Positions 1 through 10,100 of a stretch of DNA of 64,000 nt are shown piece after piece. The position numbers were made by a program, and so were the translations under genes. Origin of the DNA: Terebella lapidaria (Eukaryota > Annelida > Polychaeta > Terebellida > Terebellidae); assembly GCA_949152475.1 (NCBI GenBank), contig OX424566.1:28062423-28126422 (forward strand). The letters are read 5' to 3'. Below the pieces are notes generated by a model. It searched no databases and had not been told where the DNA came from. It was given only the letters and a program-made list of their open reading frames with translations. Within the stretch, counting starts at the first letter, position 1, and every line of letters starts with the position of its first letter.

Positions 1-121
1 ATGATTTACAGTATTGTAGAGTCCAAAGGATAATCCACAGGACAACAAATTTAAAACAGGAAGAAGACCTACTCACATCAATTTAAGTATGCTATGATTC
101 TTCATATGATTTTGAATCATG

Positions 122-1722
122 TGTGACGGTCAAGCTGTTGGTTAGCGGATTTCCTGGTGTGTGTGCTTGTGTGCATGGGAAGTCGGCAAAGAAAACTGGC
201 AAATATGCTAAAAATACTGATTTATTGTAAACATAAAGAATCAACACTATTTATTGATAAAAACTTCAACTTCAATGGTAATACTTCATCATATATCTGA
301 ATAATACTTGAACAATACCAAGGTCTCACAAAATAAACTTAGATAAACACAAAGTGTCAGATGGCTGTCTCGATAGCTGAATATGAACAATATCACCGAT
401 AAATCGATATATTAAATAAATCAATACTATGAATAACTCAACATCTGTGCAACTAATCAAAAGTTGTCAGGAGGCTAAACACAGATTTCTCCAAGTAATA
501 CAAACCCAAGCGAGACCTATCTTATCTTCGATAGAAAATATATAACCGTGCAAATTCTGGTAAATCAACAAGACTGTAAAAATACACCTATGTCTCTCAA
601 ATATGATAAACCGCCAAGAATTGCGATCACAAATACACTCAATGAACTGGACAAACTCACTTCAATATACTGGTATAAAATACTCAATGGATACTAAAAC
701 TCCTGCCCAAGTTTTACACACAATTAACAGATCTCTAAGTTACGCAAACACTGAACTCTGCCAAATATAAAGACTCAAATTAATACTTTCGAATATAGAA
801 TATCCAATCATTATCTCAAACTGGAATACACAATGCTGCTCACCTCCACCTGGACCTCCGAAATATAATACAATGTAGAAACCACTAAATGAAAACAACT
901 GGCTATCACTCCTGAGATTAACACACAGATCTCTCAACTTCTGCCAAACTCCACGTGGTCTTGGTGCCTCGACTTCACAGCGTCACGTTTCTTCCTTCAT
1001 GTGTTGAAGCCCAGATGGAAGTGAGAGAGCGATGCCAGTAAGGCACCTGTATTTATGGGATCTGGCGAAACTTGTCCTCAGAAAAAGGTCAATTGCGCCA
1101 GAGACACACCGATTGGCCAAAATCAGGTCAAGCTGGCACAGAAAATGGTGGTCGATAAAAAATATTACCCAGAATGCAATGCGAAAACACGTTTTAGCAC
1201 CTGGGCAGAATATGGCAAATTATGCAAGAAATAGCAAGCATCGCCACTAAAATATAATGTAGGCCTGTAAATAAGATCCCATGGAGTCAATAGACAGCAA
1301 GAATAGAGCAGATCAACTCCTACTTGTTGCGTAAATAGCCCACAAAGATCGGCCAAAAATGTAAATAAAGGTCGTAAAAACCCCATTAGCGTGACTGCAT
1401 CGCCCCCTAGCATGATCGCCGCCAAATGTAAACAAAGATGGCAGCCGTACGAAAATAGTACGACAAAATCGCCTCTAAGTAAAAAGAAATGACATAAAAC
1501 ATGAAATCAGGACAATAAAATAACAAAAAGGCCAATATTAAACACATTCCCCAAATATGGTGTACTTCCCTTCCCGCAATAAAAAGTATTCGACGATAAT
1601 CGCCGCTACCTGAGTGACAAAATCTGTCAGCACAGTAAACACAACAAAATACATCACGTGACCAAACAAGAAAAATATCTTGCAAAGGGTCGCGGCCCGA
1701 CATAAAACACTAAATCTTCACA
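122..1722 (-). repeat. 3' LTR of the gag-only element
   Basis: This 1601-bp copy matches 5444-7042 almost base for base. In element orientation it is the 3' LTR. Just inside it (about 1723-1740, minus strand) is a short purine-rich stretch that could be the polypurine tract. Small ORFs inside are shared exactly between the two LTRs and look non-coding. Confidence 0.9.
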
Positions 1723-1888
1723 CAGCTCTCCGCTTAAATGTTAAAATGCCCTCATTAACATTTACAGCAAAATACAACTTTGTAAAACATATAGGCTATA
1801 CAACAATGAGATTCACATCATCAAAAAAAAAAAATTTTCCCATGTTAACCAGTCTCTCAGTCTCTTTACAGAACACACTGATCACAGG

Positions 1889-3283
1889 TCACAGCTCTTC
1901 AGGCGGTCGTCCCTCGACGGACTCCAGGCGGTCGTGGCTCGACGCAACTCCAGGTGGTCGTTCATCGACACGACTCCAGATGTCATCCCTCGACGCGACT
2001 CCAGCGGTCGTCCCTTGACGCGACTCCAGGGGGTCGTCCCTCGACACGACTCCAGGCGGTCGTTCATCGACGTGTTTCCAGCGGTCGTCCCTCGATGCGA
2101 CTCCAGGTGGTCGTCCCTCGATGCGGCTCTCCAGCCGGGCCTTCGGTGCTGATCTTCCGTTGGCGGTTTCCTCCCCTGGGTGGCAGTCCCAGCGCACGGT
2201 CCTTCCGGATGGCGGCCCCCAGGTTCTGGCCATGCTCTCCATGCTATGAGGTCTCTCTGCAGGTGGTGTCATTTCTTCACGGTTGGGGGCCACACAGGTC
2301 CTCCATTCAGCAGCGTCACTGATGTCAGGCACTCCATCAAATTTGGCTGTCCCTGACAGCTTTTCACAGGCGTCACTCACTATATTGGGCAGAGCAGCTT
2401 CCATGTTGCACTTGTTGACATCATTCGCAGGAAACACACAGCTTTTCCTCGCATTGACCACCGTGTCAACCTCACACTTTGCCCAAGCTCCACTGCTTAG
2501 TTCGACTGCCCTCTCAACTTTTGCTGTCCCCGACAGCTGGTCACCGACATCACTAGCCATTTTGGGCAGAACAGCCTCCATGCTGCACACATCAACTTCA
2601 TTGACAGCGGGAATCACACAGCATCTCCTCGCGCTAACAACAGTTTCAACATCACCAACTGCCCTGTCTCCAATGCTCATCTCGACTGGTCTCTCAAACT
2701 TTGCTGTCCCTGACAGCTGGTCACAGACATCACTTGCTACTTTGGGCCGAACAGCCTCCATGCTGTACACATCGACTTCGTTGACCGGGTAAGTCACACA
2801 GCATACCCGTGCACTGACAACGTTGTCGATCACGCAACTTGCCCCCTCTTCAACCGCAACTGTCTCTGACAGGGAGACACAATCTTCACTGACTGCTTTG
2901 GGCCGTGCCACCATCACTTTGGCCACATCAACTTCATTTGTAACGGCTGCCCCAGGCTGGGTGCCGTCCACATTCTCACTCACGCTCGCCCCTCCCTGAG
3001 GGCTGACTTCTCCGCCGACCGCTGCCGTCCCAGAGGGGGGACTGGCGGGCACATCATCTCCATCCGTCGTCACAGCGACATCATATTCATCATCCAAGCT
3101 GGCGTTCTCGGTCTGCAGGAAGGGGGAGTTCAGCTTCTCCATCCTCCCTGACATTGGTTTGTCATCTGGTTGACCACTCATTGTTGATTGGGCCGCCCCA
3201 TGGCCACAGGGGCCGGCCCTTGGCCGTTTGGGTGGACCGCAGCAGGCTGGGGTGCAGGTACAGTGGCCACCACTACAGGGCAT
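1889..3283 (-). CDS. Repeat-rich accessory ORF in the pol position, unknown function
   Basis: This is an intact ORF of 464 codons with its own ATG at 3281-3283, in the -1 frame relative to gag and overlapping its 3' end. I recognise no protease, RT or integrase motif. After an acidic N-terminal part (SPFLQTENASLDDEYDV) come about four degenerate repeats of roughly 58 residues. Each contains variants of NEVDV, then MEA..PK..SD.C..LSGTAK, and ends near VVSAR.CCV. The C-terminal ~90 residues are Arg/Asp/Pro-rich short repeats (RPPGVASRDD type) encoded by a minisatellite. It could be expressed from its own ATG or by -1 frameshifting. It may be an accessory protein, or non-selected sequence that replaced pol. 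The open frame across a repeat-laden 1.4 kb argues for some coding constraint but does not prove it. Confidence 0.6.
   Translation of the reverse strand: MPCSGGHCTCTPACCGPPKRPRAGPCGHGAAQSTMSGQPDDKPMSGRMEKLNSPFLQTENASLDDEYDVAVTTDGDDVPASPPSGTAAVGGEVSPQGGASVSENVDGTQPGAAVTNEVDVAKVMVARPKAVSEDCVSLSETVAVEEGASCVIDNVVSARVCCVTYPVNEVDVYSMEAVRPKVASDVCDQLSGTAKFERPVEMSIGDRAVGDVETVVSARRCCVIPAVNEVDVCSMEAVLPKMASDVGDQLSGTAKVERAVELSSGAWAKCEVDTVVNARKSCVFPANDVNKCNMEAALPNIVSDACEKLSGTAKFDGVPDISDAAEWRTCVAPNREEMTPPAERPHSMESMARTWGPPSGRTVRWDCHPGEETANGRSAPKARLESRIEGRPPGVASRDDRWKHVDERPPGVVSRDDPLESRQGTTAGVASRDDIWSRVDERPPGVASSHDRLESVEGRPPEEL
1895..2135 (-). repeat. ~25-bp minisatellite inside the accessory ORF
   Basis: About nine degenerate copies of a 24-27-bp unit, with the theme GGTCGTCCCTCGACGCGACT on the plus strand. 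Unit lengths vary, yet the accessory ORF stays open across the whole array. It encodes the Arg/Asp/Pro-rich C-terminal repeats. Confidence 0.8.
2280..2990 (-). repeat. ~175-180-bp coding repeats (4 degenerate copies)
   Basis: Related blocks starting near 2347, 2522, 2702 and 2858 share a GCTGTCCCTGACAGCTGGTC-like core. They encode the ~58-residue repeats of the accessory ORF. The last copy is the most diverged. Confidence 0.7.
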
Positions 3284-5283
3284 TCACGGGCGATGTGCCC
3301 CTCCTGCCTACACATGTAGCATACATATGTATCGTATGAACGAGGCCCAGTGTCACGGTGTTCAAACCACTGACCTCGCCTGTCTTGCCCAAACGAGTTA
3401 GATCCGCGACCTTCCCCTTGCTGTGACTGTCTCAGCTTGTTGGCCTTCAGTTGAGCCAAGTCCTGGGTAATCCCCTTTATGTTTTCGACAAGATCCTCGA
3501 TCATCGACTTCACTTCATCGTTTAGGGCCCTCTCTACAACTGGTTTTCGCCCCGAGCTCTGAGCTGGTTCAGTCTTCTTGGTCGGCTTGCTAGGCACCCT
3601 CGCCACACGGAGGTCCTCATCAGAGTCGGACGTCTCATCGCTATACATCACTCGGGCATTCCTCATGGTTTGGGTGCCATTCCTCTTGCGGGTTTCCATG
3701 TAGTTGACGACCTCGTACACAGCAGCATCCACATCACGGGGGTCCTTGACGTACTCCACCTGCTGCCGGGCATGTTCGTCAAGGAGGCCATCAAGAAATC
3801 TGCGCAGCAGGTCTTCTCTCCGCGTCGCTTGATCTCGGTGTGCATGTGCCTTGTTGTACAGCCTCTTGAGCTCAGCGGCGTATTCCTCAACAGTTTCCCC
3901 TGGCTTCTGTTGGCGATTGCTAAATCTTGCCCCAAACTTCTTCGTTGTCTCGACCCCTCGGAACCGGCTCTCCAGCTCCTTCACCAGCAACTTGTAGTCT
4001 CGGCGGACCCGGGGTGGCAGCTGTCCGAAAACAAACTCCCCGGCCACTCCCTGCAACTTGGGCATCAGTTCATCAAGACATTCGTCTTCTGTCCAGCCTA
4101 GCCTCCAAGCAATTTCTTGGAAGCGGTTGTGCCACACAGGCCACAGTTCCTTGCCAGTGAAGTTCGGAAGACGGGGCCCTCTCCTGTGGGTGCCCCTGTT
4201 CGAGTTGCGACTCCTGCAGAGTCGAGCTGCATTGTCGGAGCTCAAGACATCGCTGTCGTCATCACTGGAGCTGTCGGTGACTGGTACTGTACTCTGGCGG
4301 CCAGTCAACTTCACGCCTCGCTTCCTCACAGACTTGCAGCCTTTAATTTCCCGCACTTGGTCCATGACATGACGGAGTCCCTCTCTCATCTCCCTCGCCA
4401 GGGCTGCAATATCAGTCACTTCAGGATCTCCTTGCATGGCAGGCCTCATCTGTGCTGTTGCGGGCGGCGCTGCCATCACTGGAGCATCATACATCGCCGG
4501 AGCAGGAGCATACATCGCGGGGATGTAGCGGGCGTCCAGTGACTGCTCATCACTCCTCCTCATTGCCTGTGTCTGCCAGTGGAGCTGGCCATCATACACA
4601 TGACCACTGGCTAGCTGTGGTCCTGCCGGCTGGGGTGCTGCAAATTGCATCGCTCGCTGTGGCGGCTCAAAGGGCACTGCCTGTTGCCGAGGTGCTCGTG
4701 ACATCACAGACATCACTGGGGCTGCGGAGGGCACTGTCATCACTTCGCTACATCTCGCGGGCAGGTACTCTGGTCCATCGCTGGTCCTGCGAACAGGGGC
4801 AAATCCCTGTGTCTTCGTCACTGTTGGCATCATAGATGGGGCAGCAGTCTGAACTCCGTAGCTGGCCGTCATATCCCCTGGGGCAGCAGAGCTTACTCTG
4901 CGCGACATCTGAATTCGGGGTGGAGGCGGATAATGGTGGACATCGCTTAGTCCATCCACTTGGAGTGTGAATGGGCTCCCTCCTCCCACTCTCGGGCTCT
5001 TCACATCTCTAGGCATCAAAAGGCTTGGCCCCATGGCCAAAGGTGGAGCATCACGGGAACCTGGGCGAGCAAAACTCTGCCTTCGCTCATCACAAGACCG
5101 ATAGCTGGGTGCAATCATAGGGTTGTGATCATCACGCAGGTTCATCACAGGGGTTAGGTGTCTGGCACCAAGGGGCTCCCCCTCAGACATAGTCTCATGC
5201 AGGACATCACTCTCATCACTTTGTCTGTCATAGTCCTTCATCGCACGTTCCATGGCTGTTCTCCTTGTGTGACGACGGGTCAT
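3178..5283 (-). CDS. Ty3/gypsy-type Gag polyprotein with CCHC zinc knuckle
   Basis: This is an intact ORF of about 701 codons from the first ATG (5281-5283); the frame is open about ten codons further upstream. The N-terminal ~350 residues are low-complexity and rich in Pro, Ala, Met and Arg. They are followed by a capsid-like region beginning near LPNFTGKELWPVWHNRF, with a typical Gag segment around GETVEEYAAELKRLYNKAH. Close to the C-terminus is one zinc knuckle, CYMCRQEGHIAREC. Gag packages element RNA into particles. No frameshift or stop interrupts it, which fits the young LTRs. It overlaps the next ORF by about 106 bp, and that ORF lies in the -1 frame, the usual arrangement for gag-pro-pol readthrough, but no pol follows here. 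Confidence 0.88.
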   Translation of the reverse strand: MTRRHTRRTAMERAMKDYDRQSDESDVLHETMSEGEPLGARHLTPVMNLRDDHNPMIAPSYRSCDERRQSFARPGSRDAPPLAMGPSLLMPRDVKSPRVGGGSPFTLQVDGLSDVHHYPPPPRIQMSRRVSSAAPGDMTASYGVQTAAPSMMPTVTKTQGFAPVRRTSDGPEYLPARCSEVMTVPSAAPVMSVMSRAPRQQAVPFEPPQRAMQFAAPQPAGPQLASGHVYDGQLHWQTQAMRRSDEQSLDARYIPAMYAPAPAMYDAPVMAAPPATAQMRPAMQGDPEVTDIAALAREMREGLRHVMDQVREIKGCKSVRKRGVKLTGRQSTVPVTDSSSDDDSDVLSSDNAARLCRSRNSNRGTHRRGPRLPNFTGKELWPVWHNRFQEIAWRLGWTEDECLDELMPKLQGVAGEFVFGQLPPRVRRDYKLLVKELESRFRGVETTKKFGARFSNRQQKPGETVEEYAAELKRLYNKAHAHRDQATRREDLLRRFLDGLLDEHARQQVEYVKDPRDVDAAVYEVVNYMETRKRNGTQTMRNARVMYSDETSDSDEDLRVARVPSKPTKKTEPAQSSGRKPVVERALNDEVKSMIEDLVENIKGITQDLAQLKANKLRQSQQGEGRGSNSFGQDRRGQWFEHRDTGPRSYDTYVCYMCRQEGHIARECPVVVATVPAPQPAAVHPNGQGPAPVAMGRPNQQ

Positions 5284-5421
5284 CACTTCAACTTCACCGG
5301 ACGTCGACTTCACTGAAGATTATAAAAAAAACCACACACACGCAACACAACACGACACAACACACACAGAACAAGTACAGACCAGGGCTCGTATCACTGG
5401 ATCCTCTGATGTTGAAGAAGG

Positions 5422-5439
5422 ATCCCACTTCTGACACCA
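5422..5439 (-). other. tRNA-Leu primer binding site
   Basis: The plus strand reads as the acceptor end of a eukaryotic tRNA-Leu including the terminal CCA. The minus strand (TGGTGTCAGAAGTGGGAT) would therefore anneal to that tRNA to prime minus-strand cDNA. It sits four bases from the 5' LTR. Leu-type primer sites are known for several Ty3/gypsy lineages of marine invertebrates, such as the mag-related elements. Confidence 0.85.
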
Positions 5440-5443
5440 AAGT

Positions 5444-7042
5444 TGTGACGGTCAAGCTGTTGGTTAGCGGATTTCCTGGTGTGTGTGCTTGTGTGCATGG
5501 GAAGTCGGCAAAGAAAACTGGCAAATATGCTAAAAATACTGATTTATTGTAAACATAAAGAATCAACACTATTTATTGATAAAAACTTCAACTTCAATGG
5601 TAATACTTCATCATATATCTGAATAATACTTGAACAATACCAAGGTCTCACAAAATAAACTTAGATAAACACAAAGTGTCAGATGGCTGTCTCGATAGCT
5701 GAATATGAACAATATCACCGATAAATCGATATATTAAATAAATCAATACTATGAATAACTCAACATCTGTGCAACTAATCAAAAGTTGTCAGGAGGCTAA
5801 ACACAGATTTCTCCAAGTAATACAAACCCAAGCGAGACCTATCTTATCTTCGATAGAATATATAACCGTGCAAATTCTGGTAAATCAACAAGACTGTAAA
5901 AATACACCTATGTCTCTCAAATATGATAAACCGCCAAGAATTGCGATCACAAATACACTCAATGAACTGGACAAACTCACTTCAATATACTGGTATAAAA
6001 TACTCAATGGATACTAAAACTCCTGCCCAAGTTTTACACACAATTAACAGATCTCTAAGTTACGCAAACACTGAACTCTGCCAAATATAAAGACTCAAAA
6101 TAATACTTTCGAATATAGAATATCCAATCACTATCTCAAACTGGAATACACAATGCTGCTCACCTCCACCTGGACCTCCGAAATATAATACAATGTAGAA
6201 ACCACTAAATGAAAACAACTGGCTATCACTCCTGAGATTAACACACAGATCTCTCAACTTCTGCCAAACTCCACGTGGTCTTGGTGCCTCGACTTCACAG
6301 CGTCACGTTTCTTCCTTCATGTGTTGAAGCCCAGATGGAAGTGAGAGAGCGATGCCAGTAAGGCACCTGTATTTATGGGATCTGGCGAAACTTGTCCTCA
6401 GAAAAAGGTCAATTGCGCCAGAGACACACCGATTGGCCAAAATCAGGTCAAGCTGGCACAGAAAATGGTGGTCGATAAAAAATATTACCCAGAATGCAAT
6501 GCGAAAACACGTTTTAGCACCTGGGCAGAATATGGCAAATTATGCAAGAAATAGCAAGCATCGCCACTAAAATATAATGTAGGCCTGTAAATAAGATCCC
6601 ATGGAGTCAATAGACAGCAAGAATAGAGCAGATCAACTCCTACTTGTTGCGTAAATAGCCCACAAAGATCGGCCAAAAATGTAAATAAAGGTCGTAAAAA
6701 CCCCATTAGCGTGACTGCATCGCCCCCTAGCATGATCGCCGCCAAATGTAAACAAAGATGGCAGCCGTACGAAAATAGTACGACAAAATCGCCTCTAAGT
6801 AAAAAGAAATGACATAAAACATGAAATCAGGACAATAAAATAACAAAAAGGCCAATATTAAACACATTCCCCAAATATGGTGTACTTCCCTTCCCGCAAT
6901 AAAAAGTATTCGACGATAATCGCCGCTACCTGAGTGACAAAATCTGTCAGCACAGTAAACACAACAAAATACATCACGTGACCAAACAAGAAAAATATCT
7001 TGCAAAGGGTCGCGGCCCGACATAAAACACTAAATCTTCACA
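5444..7042 (-). repeat. 5' LTR of the gag-only element
   Basis: This 1599-bp copy is the 5' LTR in element orientation. Its inner end is followed by four bases and then the tRNA-Leu primer binding site. It is two bases shorter than the other LTR because of one indel (near 5860 against 540). It should carry the element's promoter, but I could not pick out a convincing core promoter by eye. Confidence 0.9.
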
Positions 7043-7132
7043 CATGTATACATGTATGTTTCACAATTTAAGAAGTGATATGGGCAAGCACGCATGTCGA
7101 TACAAGGCAAATCTGAGAGTAAAAACACAGAC

Positions 7133-10100
7133 CTTCTGTGCCTGTATGATGTCCTGTAGCTGGCGATCTTTGTCCTGTAGACTGCGAGTTAACCGTTGTA
7201 GCATCTTCTCCTGACCGTCTAAACGTCTCTGTTGGTCGTCCAGCAAGGCCTACAAGTAACCATGGTAATGCTATGAGAGGATAGTTAGGCCCATGTAATG
7301 GTACATGTATTGGGAACTATAGGAAGGAAGTATGCGCATGCAGAAAACAACTTTCTGGGAATGATTTGGTTAGTTAATAGGACAGTGGGTCAAGTTAGAT
7401 CAAGCAAAATGGATCAGGATATTTACCAAACAGAGGTAGGTTTACGGAAAACTACAGGACTCTTACACACAACATCGGAATACATTATCAGAGTTTTTCA
7501 GAATGGGATAGTCAACATGCTCACAGATTACACGCAAGAATAGGAAGTTTTAACTTGTTTAAAACCAGTATTTATTACATACCTACCTCTATAATAAACT
7601 CTTTGGGTAATCTTACCTTGGCATTCAAAGAAGAGGAGAGAGAAATGAATGTCACAAGAATTTTCTCAAAATTCCTGACATCCATCTCGAACTCGAAATT
7701 GAAGGAAATTACTCTCACACATCTCAGATTCCCCGCGGTGTAGATGTGACGTCACACCGGTCATATGATTGACCTTAACCGCCATTAATTTGCCCACCTG
7801 GTTAAGGCAGGGGAGGCGGGAGGGAGAATAATCGTGTTTATTATAGAGGTAGGTATGTAATAAATACTGGTTTTAAACAAGTTAAAACTTCCTATTTATT
7901 GCCATACCACTACCTCTATAATAAACTCTTTGGGTTATATCAGAATAACCAAAGGAGGTGGGTTTAACCCTCTCCCGGGAATTTCATCACCGATGTGTGA
8001 GAGTAGGAAATATCCATTGAAAGTAGTAAATATTGTGTTTTACTTTTAAATTATAATTTTAAGTCGAAAATACATATTTACAGGATATTTACAACTATAC
8101 CATAATACACGCCTGAATTACCTTCAGATGCATGGAGACGAGCAGGGGCTCTGCAGAGGTGACTTTCCTCTTGCAGAAGAACAAAAATTTCCCTCGCCAA
8201 AGAAGAGGAGCAACTCCCCTGGGAGTCGACCTCAGGTGCATCTGTACAGAGGCGTGCTGATCTATTTACAGGTATCTACAGCTGGACTACACGCTCCGCC
8301 GCCACCAGTCGTCCAAGCTGGAGGCCGGAGTCATCCTCCCAAGCTAACTCCCTGAGATAGAAAGAAGTGAATGTGTTATGAGATTTCCAGGTACAGGCAG
8401 ACATGACATCATTCAGAGACACTTTATTTGTAAAGGCAAGTGAAGCCGCGAGAGCCCTCACATCATGCGCTTTGACTCTGAAACCTGTGGATTTTTTCGC
8501 CTGTGACTTTTCATAGCAAAATCTAACACACTTCTTGATCCAAGATGAGATCGTAGCAGGACGGATATCATTTGGAAAATCCTTAAGATAGGACACGAAA
8601 AGCAAACGCTTGCCGAGATGCAGCTCACGCGTACGATTAACGTAGATGCGGAGGGCTCGCACGGGACAAAGCTTCGCGTCTTCCTCCAGGCCCGGCCCCA
8701 GAGAAGGAGTCAGGGCGGGAATGGAAAAGCTCAATAATGGCGTACCTGCTAATTGAGTTTTGGCCAGAAAGGAGGGAATGACTCCGAGGAGAACCGAGGA
8801 GCCATCCGACTTCCACTTAACTTTGGAAAAGGACAGAGCGTGAAGCTCACTCCGTCGCTTCCCGGAAGCCAGAGCCAAAAGGAAGACCGTCTTAAACGTC
8901 AGCAACTTTAGTGAGGCCCGCTCAAGGGGTTCGAACGGATCTTTTCTTAAGACGTTGAGAACAAGCGATAGATCCCACTCAGGAACCGGGTTCCTAGCTT
9001 TCGGTCTTTCGATCTCGAAACTATTAATCAACGCAGTCAAACCTTGATCATGACCAAAATCGATCCCAAGTTTGGGTTTTAGAGTCTTCGCGATAGCCGT
9101 ACGGTAACCCGCGATCGTGGATGGAGCTCGCCCTTCATTGAACTTTTCGAGAAGAAATTCGGAAATTAGGGGAGCATCGACTCTGAAAGGACTAACCTTC
9201 CGGCGACGACACCAAGCACAGAAGGAAGTCCACTTCGATTGGTAGACTGCCAAAGAAGATTTTCGATTTGATCGGGCGATCCTAGCGGACACCTCCCTTG
9301 AAAATCCCTTCTTTCGGAAACATCGCTCGACAATATCCAGGCATGAAGCTTCAGACTTGCGGGAGCCTGATGAAACATGCTGGAGCGAGGTTGTTTGAGG
9401 AGGTCCCACCGATCCGGAAGCTGACGAGGGAAGTCTACTATCAACTCCAGAAGGTCCGGGAACCACGACCTCTGCGGTAGACACGGAGCAATCAGCAGGA
9501 GGCGACACTGGTGAGTCCGAAACTTGGCGATCACCTTGTCCAACAACACCGCTGGGGGGTAAGCATACGCGTACATGCCCTCCCAGGACGTCGACATCGC
9601 ATCCACTGACATGGCCGTGGGATCGGGAATGGGAGACACAAACGAAGGAAGTTTGTGGTTCCACCGGGTCGCAAACAAATCGACCATCGGCGTGCCCCAT
9701 AGGCCGCAGAGAGATTGGAATACCCTGGGGGCAAGACTCCACTCCATGGCCTGGACCTGGCCCCTCCGGGAGAGGCGGTCCGCCCAAACATTCATATGAC
9801 CAGGGATATGCCTCGCGAAAAGCGAAATACCCCGGTCGTGACACCAGAGCAGGAGGTCGATAGCGGCCTGGCACAGCGACTGGGACTTCGTACCGCCCTG
9901 CTTGTTGATGTAAGCGACAACGGTGGAGTTGTCGGTGGCCACCAACACAGCCTGATTGAGGAAATGTGTTTCCCAATGCCTGAGAGCCAAGAACACAGCC
10001 TCCAGTTCCAACAGGTTTATGTGCCATTCCTGCTGAGACGAAGACCAGGTGCCCGAGACCTCGCTGTCGTCCCAGTGAGCGCCCCAGCCGTCCATACTGG

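Larger units (their letters stand above)
122..7042 (-). mobile_element. Gag-only LTR retrotransposon, young, tRNA-Leu primed
   Basis: This is a complete LTR element oriented on the minus strand. Two direct repeats (122-1722 and 5444-7042) start TGTGAC and end TTCACA, and differ by what I read as one 2-bp indel and two substitutions. The flanks show a 4-bp duplication, CATG, at 118-121 and 7043-7046. Next to the 5' LTR (the right-hand one), 5422-5439 matches the 3' end of a eukaryotic tRNA-Leu including CCA, so it is the primer binding site; four bases separate it from the LTR. The interior holds gag (5283-3178) and a second ORF (3283-1889). No protease, reverse transcriptase, RNase H or integrase is present, so it must be mobilised in trans, if at all. 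It lies in an intron of the CDK5RAP2-like gene, 86 bp past the donor of exon 12, in the same orientation as that gene. Confidence 0.9.

Noticed and set aside
1407-1703. ORFs of 98, 86 and 72 codons repeated in both LTRs (also 6352-7023) as small genes
   Set aside because: They are duplicated only because the LTRs are duplicated; no motif and no start context supports coding.
7543-7892. An independent 350-bp palindromic MITE next to the DIRS element
   Set aside because: Its two inverted ends are the DIRS outer end and its copy in the internal complementary region, so the structure is fully explained by one DIRS element.
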